From: Zygaena filipendulae
Taxonomy: Eukaryota > Arthropoda > Insecta > Lepidoptera > Zygaenidae
Direction: 5' to 3'
NCBI GenBank assembly: GCA_907165275.2
Contig: OU015655.1
Location: 8,506,501 to 8,570,500, forward strand
DNA: 64,000 bases
Of this stretch, positions 24,401-33,400 are shown one piece after another (position 1 is the stretch's first letter; every line of letters begins with the position of its first letter). Under the pieces are notes generated by a model. That model searched no databases. It had not been told where the DNA came from and saw only the letters and a list, made by a program, of their open reading frames with translations. The translations under genes and the position numbers were made by a program.

Positions 24401-27400
24401 GAGGCGAAGCGGGAGAACAGGCGCCTTCCCCCGCGCATACGGCCCAGTTGTCAATTCATTCCGAGTCGACTGTAATCACGACTAATGAATAGACGTTGCG
24501 CTGTCAAAACTGGCGTCCTCTCTTTCATACACCCTAGCGGACCGTAAAGCGGAGAGAGAGGAGGATGGTTAGGTGCGTTGGGTCGCTCGCCGGGGTCGAC
24601 CGTCTGGATTATTCTTTATAGCGTCGAAATGCAAGGCACTCATTGAGGTGGATTCAGGTTGTGCGACTCCTCGACCCGATTAGTCGTGATGCTAGTTTGA
24701 ATGGACCATGGGGCGACACCTCGTTATACTTCCCGTGAATTGGGAATTCAAATTAATTAAAAAACATGTTGATAATAACAGTAATGAATAGGTGTTCATT
24801 GCAATAATCGAATCGGGTATCAATTTTGAGGGATATCATTATCTTTAGAGCGATGATAGCTCACATAAACAACTAAGAAGCGGAGTCGTTATGTCACGTG
24901 GTTACGTTAAACGTACGTACGATGAACGTACTTCTGATTGGACGATTTTCACCACGTGACATACGACATTAGTATTCTAATTAATAAGGTACCTACTCAT
25001 AGCACCTACAAGCTCTGATTAGTTTAGGACCAGGGCCTGCAGTCTCGACATACCTACTTACAAAACGACTGCTTATCGATCGTTTTCGGTTGATAACTTC
25101 TTAAGGATAAAACAAATTGATTTTTCGTAGTCTCTACAATTTAAATAGGAATAAATTTTTTCACTATAGTATCGAACGCAACTGTCAAATTAACGATTTC
25201 TATTTATAACTAATACGCAGAAAATCTGTGGATAACATTCACAGTGAAGACTTGCATTTTACCATAATACCTATCGATACGACAAGCGATTTTTTTCGCT
25301 AAACTTAACGACCGATAGCAGATCTCATGGATCGTTAAGTATGTCGAGACTGCCGACCCAGGTGGCGCTGTAAAATAATGTCCGGGAATTATTATTATCA
25401 AAATTGCGTTATTAACTGATTGTGACTAGTAAATATTTTTTATCTGACACAATTGTAAATCTGTTTTTTATTTTCAAACTTTATTATCTATACATTTAAG
25501 TGTTTATAAATAAAATTGACACCTAATCAGTACTAGATGGTTTGCTATGTTGGCACAACGAAGCCACTTAAAAACTTCGTGCGTGACACTTAGAATAGAA
25601 GTTAGGAGAGCTCTTGAAAAAAATCCGTGCCTTATCGAAAATATGGAAATTCGCTCGGTGAAAAAAAAAACCTAACATTTTACCCTTTATTCATGGCTTA
25701 TGAATACACTTACTCAACAATTAAATAGCATTCTAAAAATGTATCTGTAAAGGTGGCTTGGTTGCTGATTTCAAAAGAAATATAATTTTAGTGTCGGTAC
25801 CTACTTGGGTAGATAAATATAATACCTAATTTCTAAAAAGCTATTTTATAAATCACTTAATCTACTTTAATATGGTTTTAACGAGCAATTAATGCAATGA
25901 AATTAATTGGTGAAAATTAGCCCGACTTATACTTAGTGATTTTGTTTGTAGTTCTAAACCTATTTATACCGTCTATAATTTCGAAAGCAATTATTTATAA
26001 ATAAATAAAAAACAATAAAATTTAATTAGGGGCGAGTAAATAACTCACCGGTATAATTAGTTGAAACGGTAGGTGTTTGTCTACCCAACGGCAGATGCAT
26101 GAGACGCCATGCGGAACGCTGACGGAATAGGTACACGACGACACTCACTCTATACTAAATTAAATAAAAGAAATTATAATAAATAAAAGTAACAAAGTGC
26201 ATGAAGTCCGAAATGACACGTTGGGTATCGCCACTGTTTATCGACATGCTACAAAAAAACAAATGCAGTTAAGAATAAAATTGTCTTATAAATGAAACGT
26301 TAACTGGTAAAGAATAAAGCTTATTTGGGCTAAAACTTTTCATTCAAGCTGTAGGGGTTTGGGACAAATGTTTTTTGCTTGACATAATAGGTAGAGAAGA
26401 TAATATTTTATTAGCACTTTTTTGGTGTTTATACTTTTTAGGGTTTAAGAACAGTCGGCACAGAGAATAGTTTAAAACTTGACAATGATTGAACTTTTTG
26501 GCCGAGCTTTGTATTGAAACGCTCTGAAAGAGTAACTCTTTACTCACCAAAAATTTAACGTTTTTCTTAGAGCATTAAGTCTGATAATTATCTATATAGG
26601 TATCTAAGCAAGTAGTCAATGACTCGTAAATAACTAATTAGCATTTAGCATAGGTACTTACAAATTGTAATACTTATTATCATGTATTTTGCTATAAAAA
26701 TACGATTTAGGGTTATTTGCTAATATATTCTAGTCCAGCTAATTTTATTAGTTTTGATTGCTAATAAGTTTTTCTATAGTAGTTATATACCTAGTAGGGG
26801 TAGGTAGGTAGTTATATGCGTTTGCTTGAAAGGAAAGGTTACAAGTACCTATATTTATTATTTTGCGTAAATAAGTTTGTTCATGATAACTTTCAATGAA
26901 AATTGACTCAAAGTATTGATACTCTGAAAAAAATATTTGATAATAAAAAATATAAAAATAAAATCTTATGCAATTATAAGCCTATATCTATGAACAAGAA
27001 TAGGTAGTTTGTTGATTTTTACTTTGTCTTATAAATCTCCGCGCATTCGCAGTGAATTTTTAAGGAAAGTACCGTGAAAAAAGAAATTAATAAAAAAAAG
27101 CATTGCAACAAATGACACAGCTAGTACCTACCTACCTTCCTAGTTTTATGAAAAGACAGAACCTCCATTAATCGGGGGGCATGGCAGTGCCCCCGCCAAG
27201 TCGAGTAAGAAGGATCGTTTACTGGAACCATTTCGCCGCATTTTTAGGTCCCTGTTTGAGAACCTATGGATAAGACCAGAACGCAGAAATTTTCGTCATC
27301 TAGTAAGCTATTATCATATACTTAAAATCCAAAATGTCAAGTCTGTAGGTCATTTAGTTCCGAAGTTAAGCGAAAGCAAAGTTTCACATTTATGACACTC

Positions 27401-30400
27401 ACTCACTCACTCATGATCATCAGAATAGAACTAGTAGGTACTTCCCATAAACCCAGAGAGCTGAAATTTGGTACAGAGTTCGGGTTTAATGGCCACATAA
27501 AAAGGTACACAAGGGTACAAAACCAGGTGATCCATGACACTATTGCACCAATCTGTCGCCAGAACCGCTACCCATTGACGATGGAAAATTGTTACTTGGA
27601 AAACGTTGATTCAATAACCAGTCAATGGTAGGCTTGATAAAGCTACGTATTTCAATAATACTTATGCAAGCCTGAAACAAACAGTATAAAAAAATTATTT
27701 CCAGTACAGACGGACTTCTAATCATTGATAGAAGTCCGTCTGTACATCTATTTTATGTTAGATCGGTGGTCGATTTGACGCTTCAATAAGAAGAGAGCAG
27801 AAGTCAGCATTGTCAATGCTGAATGCAGGTGTTGCACAATCAGCAACAGCCTAAAATGAGACACTAGCGTCCAATTATTTACCAATACCAGTATGGGCTA
27901 TTATCTCGCTTAACAAACATAGGAAGTTACAACAGATATAACATTACGTGTAAACAAAATTTACTTGTACAAACTAACGTATAAAGAATGTTCAACGATC
28001 AAGTCACACAACATTAACTATATAATAATAAAGAAATCGCAGTAAGGAACCTTAGCCTTGGCACGACTTTGTCTAGATTTCATTACTTTTTAGAGATAAA
28101 CAAGCAGCTCCATCGAGACTTGGCTAGTTTTTTACAGAATGTTTTTGGTGGGATGTTTTTAAAGTTCTTCAATTTCTTTTAAAATAAAGCAGGTTAGGCG
28201 TTGGGCGCAGGTCGACGTGACAGGTGAATGTTCGCGGCCGTCTACAACGGATATCAGATAGTCATCTTCCTTGTTTGCGATTAGAAACTCCTTCAAGTGA
28301 TTCTGTTATTTATTGTTAGTGATGTTTTGTTTACATTAATCATTATCGCCGGCTATCTGAGGTATGATAATTTTATAGTTTAAACTTTTTTGACGGGCTG
28401 AGTTTCATAGTTATAATCGTTTTTTGATATTAATATAGCTTGGATATTTAACAACACCAGTTTTTCTATTGGTTAGAATAATATATAAGTTACGATAGTT
28501 ACGTTTTTGAATATACCTACGTAAAGAAACAAGCCCTAGTGCAATAAAAGTGTGCAGAAATCTTTTCATTTATATAGATACCTATATTTAAAGCTTCAGT
28601 CAGAATGTGTTTTCGAGGCGTAATGTACCTACACAATTTTTCAACGAAAAGATAACTTGATGATGATTAAAATAGTAGATTGTATCACAAGGTATTAAAA
28701 TTGTATTTTTAGGGCGAGGGCGTTATTTTTAATCCAGACCGGAGTGAAGGATTCTTATATAGAATCCTGAACGGAGAGAGGATTTAAAGGAAATCACCAG
28801 AGGAAAAAATAATTTTAATACCGAGTGGTACACTCTACTTTTCATCCCCCTCTATGAGAAAATGAAACAAGAAATCGCTGTAATATATACGTATTTATTT
28901 GCTATTAAATATAATACAAACCTAAATATTTATTGCGTCCCCAGATTCCGGCGTTAATATTGTGCTCTCTTCACTACTTGACGAATACATTTTGTGAAAT
29001 CAATAAAATTGTAATATCAGATAAATAAACATACACAGCCCATCAGTTGCCGCCTTTTTCTTTTTTTTTGTTTGAGGCGTGAGTCTCACCGGCCAGTACT
29101 TTATTCATACAATTTGTACAGTATTTGACGTTCGACCTCCTTGGTCGTCTCTGGACATTACAAGTTTCATATTCCAAATTCACAACTCATTATATTATTA
29201 CTCGCTTTTAGTCGCACTTATTGAAGGGAACCTAAACGTACTATTTTAGGTGCACTTATATGGGAATAAAACGTCAGCTTTTGAATAGATGGGATGAAAA
29301 TGATGATGATGATGTTATTAAATCAAAATTGTATCCTATACCTACCTACTGGGTAAAATAGCATCTTTCTCATAAATCTTAGTGATTTCTTAAGTGCTAT
29401 GTTAGCTATCTTTTTTTATTTTATTTTATTTTCTTTATTTCAACATTAACAGGTATTTAACATTGATAGGACAATACACAATTACAGTTTGACATGCACT
29501 TAAGCTAATTAAATACCCTTAAACAATGCTGATCTATAAGGCAAATTTATGGGACGTTTTCTAATGTAATTTTTGTTTAAATAAAGAGAAAAGAAAATTA
29601 TTAGGCAGGTACCTAATACTCTTTTAATTTGGAATAATCTATTAAATACACGGATTCTCAAAGATTTCCAATATAAATCTGCTGCACCTTATAAAAAGAA
29701 TACTTTTATTTACACAAATATCCAACAGTAGGTAAAGACATGATTTTTGATCTAATAAAGTAAGCATAGTGTAATTAAGATGTTGAACAGAAAGAAAGTA
29801 TTGTAAGTATTTGGCAATAAGCACAATAAGTCGAATTGCCACAGTGAAAATAACACCATATACGAATAATTACAAAGATTTCATTTGGTTAAGCAGAATT
29901 GGTCCGTAGCACATTTTGTTTCTAAGTAAGCGGTAGATACGTGTGGTACATATCACTGTGGAAAAATCTCATATCCCTTACCGTTCTCGTCCCTTGATCG
30001 TTTCTCTTATTTATAGCGTCGTTTAGGCTACCAATAACTTCATTGAACGGATGTCGTCTGATTGTGACCCAAGATAAATAAAATATTTCGTGTGATAAAA
30101 TTGCCTACAGCATTCCACCGAACAGTTTGCTGGGAGATTTGGAAATTTTAATTTAAAGATGAGCAAAATTATATTACAAGATGTTATTATTTGACACGTT
30201 GGTTTTGTACCTATACCTACCAAATAGGTAAGTGCGCCAACTATAATACTACATAAAATGTGATTCAAGCTGTTTTTATTAATTGAGTTTCCTATCGTGA
30301 AGTAACGGAATGACTTACGGCCGCACTCAGAATCGACTTTAATGATTACTTAGTTAAGTATAGATTTCACATTAATACCAATTCACATTAATTTATTAAA

Positions 30401-33400
30401 CTTGTCTGATTGCGGCAGTTTTGTTTTAAAAATCTATGTAATCATTAAAGTCGACTCTGAGTGCGGCGGTTAATGACTCACTAACAATACGCAAGCAACC
30501 TAAACTTTTCGGTCTAGAAACTTAAATTACATGTTATACCTAGGTATATGTTTTTGATATGACCAAAAAAAGTGGTTGAAAGTGCATAGATCAGCTTAAC
30601 GACAGGCAAATCTAATAACTATTATAATATTTATTTTCCAGTAGTTAATAGTTATATTAAATAGAACATACAGGTTATACACAGATACACACAGGTACAG
30701 GCACATGCATAATAATAACGATACATAGATGCAGATGGCTTTAATTGGTGATACACGAAAAATTTGACCAATTCCAACTATTTTAAGGACCCTAAATAAT
30801 AACAACAAACTTCCTCAATACACACACAAACGAAAACAGTAAAAATAATTACCTCCCAAGTAGACTCCCGACTACTTCCGACTGTTCCTTCTGACCCCCC
30901 CATTTAAATCACTCAAATCGTCTAATATATTTAATTATAAATTTAATAATTAACTCTCCTTGCATCGGCGAGTCCATTATGAAAGGCAACGAACCACCGA
31001 GCGCGTTTGGGGCGAGAAATTAATAAATTAAAACCGCCGACGAGACTATTTTATGACACAAACGAACCTTCCATTAGGTGGTATCATCTAGATCAAAAAA
31101 TATGTCCAATTATCGGTACATTTATCATCGCGTATTATTTGTTTTGACAGCCATATAAGTAGGCGGTGGACGGCGTGAGTTTAGATCCTCACTGTAAATT
31201 GACGGTTATTTACAATCCGTCTCTCTTTTTTTATAACTGGAGTTGTTAATGAAATAAACTAAACCAATATGAATAAATATACCAACCCTGTCGTTTATTG
31301 AAAAATTGAAGGTTTAAAAAAAATAATAAATGTTAGAGTTCCCAAGTTCGACTAGTGAAGACTTTTAATAAAAAAGAAAAAAAAAAACTTGATGAAAAGT
31401 TCCAAATTCATTTCACAATTTTAGTAAAGAATAATAGTAGATTTTACAACAAGTGCACAAAACGATCCATTTTTATCCGAGACTTTTAGCAGCCCGAGCC
31501 GAAGGCGAAGGCTGATAGTAGGTAATGTCGAGGATAAAATATTTTTGTGGACAAGTTATAAACTCTGCTTTTCACTTCGATTGCGAGGAAATAAAACAGT
31601 AGTATAACATAACATTTCTTTGATTAATATTCAAAGTAAAATTAGTACAGTTATGAATACCGAAGGAAATTGTTTTTCCCGGCACATTAACGGTATTTAG
31701 GTATGTCTTAAAAACACATAAAGCAAATAAATTTACGTAAATATTATAAAATAACAAATTCTATCCATTACTTCTTATTGTTTGGCTGTATGGCACATTT
31801 TCTATGCCTTATATAGATACATTTATGAGTAGATACGTTAATGCACTTGTGCACAAAATTCGATTTTGTGCAGCCTATATCCTGCACAAACAAGCACTTT
31901 CAGAGCATGACACGTGAAAATAAATTAACGTCTCCACCAAATATTATTTTACGGTTCAGTTTTTATAAAAGTTAAAGATTAAAGATAACATTTGAAGCAA
32001 GAGTTAGTTATCTATGCGTTTGTTGCGGCGCGGTATAGGTAAGTAGGTACTCGGTGCCAGCAAAAAACTCCAACCGCACTCTCCGGATCTGCAGTCAGAT
32101 GCTCTGCCTTTTTCCGGCTAGTAACAATAGGTGTCTTGAAATAAAGGATGTGGCTTCATGGAGCTTCACAAAAAAATTGATCGAAATCCACTTTCATTTC
32201 ATTCTGTGTGTTGTGAAGTGAATTATTATTTTTTTTTTTTTACTTTCTAGCTAGGTATAGGTACTACATAATATATTCTTAATAACATTATTGCCAAAAG
32301 GAAACCTTCATTCCTTCACCTTCAAAGAAAGAAACAACACAACGAAAAGGCATTTTTTGGAAACAGAGGAGGAACATATTATAATTACAATTTACTTACA
32401 TTAATACATATTTTACAAAGTTACTTTTTAAAGCAATAATTACCAGAGAATGTTTAGTGCGTGCCCAGTACACAAACATGAGTCACTCTCAGGACTGAAA
32501 ATCAAAATTCTATTTAGTCCGCCAGTTAGATATTAAAAAATAATAGAAGTATTTTTGCTTTTTCGTATAAACTATATACACATACATATACATGTACATG
32601 TATACTATATACATGTACATTTCGTGACGTCGCGCAACATTTCAACTTAATGTTTAGCCATTACCATTATTTTTGACTTGCGGTTTCACCCGCGTGAAAC
32701 GTTTTTATAAAACAACTTTTATCCCTACATCCGATTTAAAATGAGCTGATGTTATAAGGTGTAAATTACGCTACTTTAGAGTTCCTGCGGGAATTCCGAA
32801 ACTCATGCGGGTGAAACCGCGGGGCACAGCAACGTGAATTTCCGCGGCCGTTTGGAGACTGACATTAGTTTAATCGGCGCGCCAGCGGCATTACAAAGGA
32901 AAGCTGCGTTGAAAGCTCAGAACAATAGTTGAAAGACTTTTAGGGTATGATTTATTTTTATAATTTACCCCAATGGGGAAGGCAAAGGAAGCTAAGTCCA
33001 TACCTACAGCCAATTCAGTTGTATTTTTCTTCTTCTGAAGTTATTTACATCGAAATGCATTGATGAGATGCATTTCGATGCTTTACCGGAACTTTTGGCA
33101 GCAAATCTTCACAGTTGAACTTTAATAGGACGCTCTGTGTGAAGTTGTATTATATAGCAAAACGAAAACTTCCCGACGAACGCCCTATTTCATTTTATTA
33201 CACTGTTTCCGGACACTGTTCCTCACTAATGGATCACTATTATGCAAAGTCCACCACATTCACACAATATTAATCACGATAAAATAATTTGCAAAACAAA
33301 GAAATAAAACTTACGTCTTTTCTGCTAAAAATCCCGCTAAAAGTCTTTTAGGGTATGATCCGTCAACGTATCGCAACTTGTGCGTCAAATTGTAGATAAT

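Noticed and set aside
31471..31539. Inverted words TTTTATCC...GGATAAAA around 'agcccgagccgaaggcgaagg'
   Set aside because: Arms are only 8 perfect bases plus mismatches; too weak to call an element on its own.
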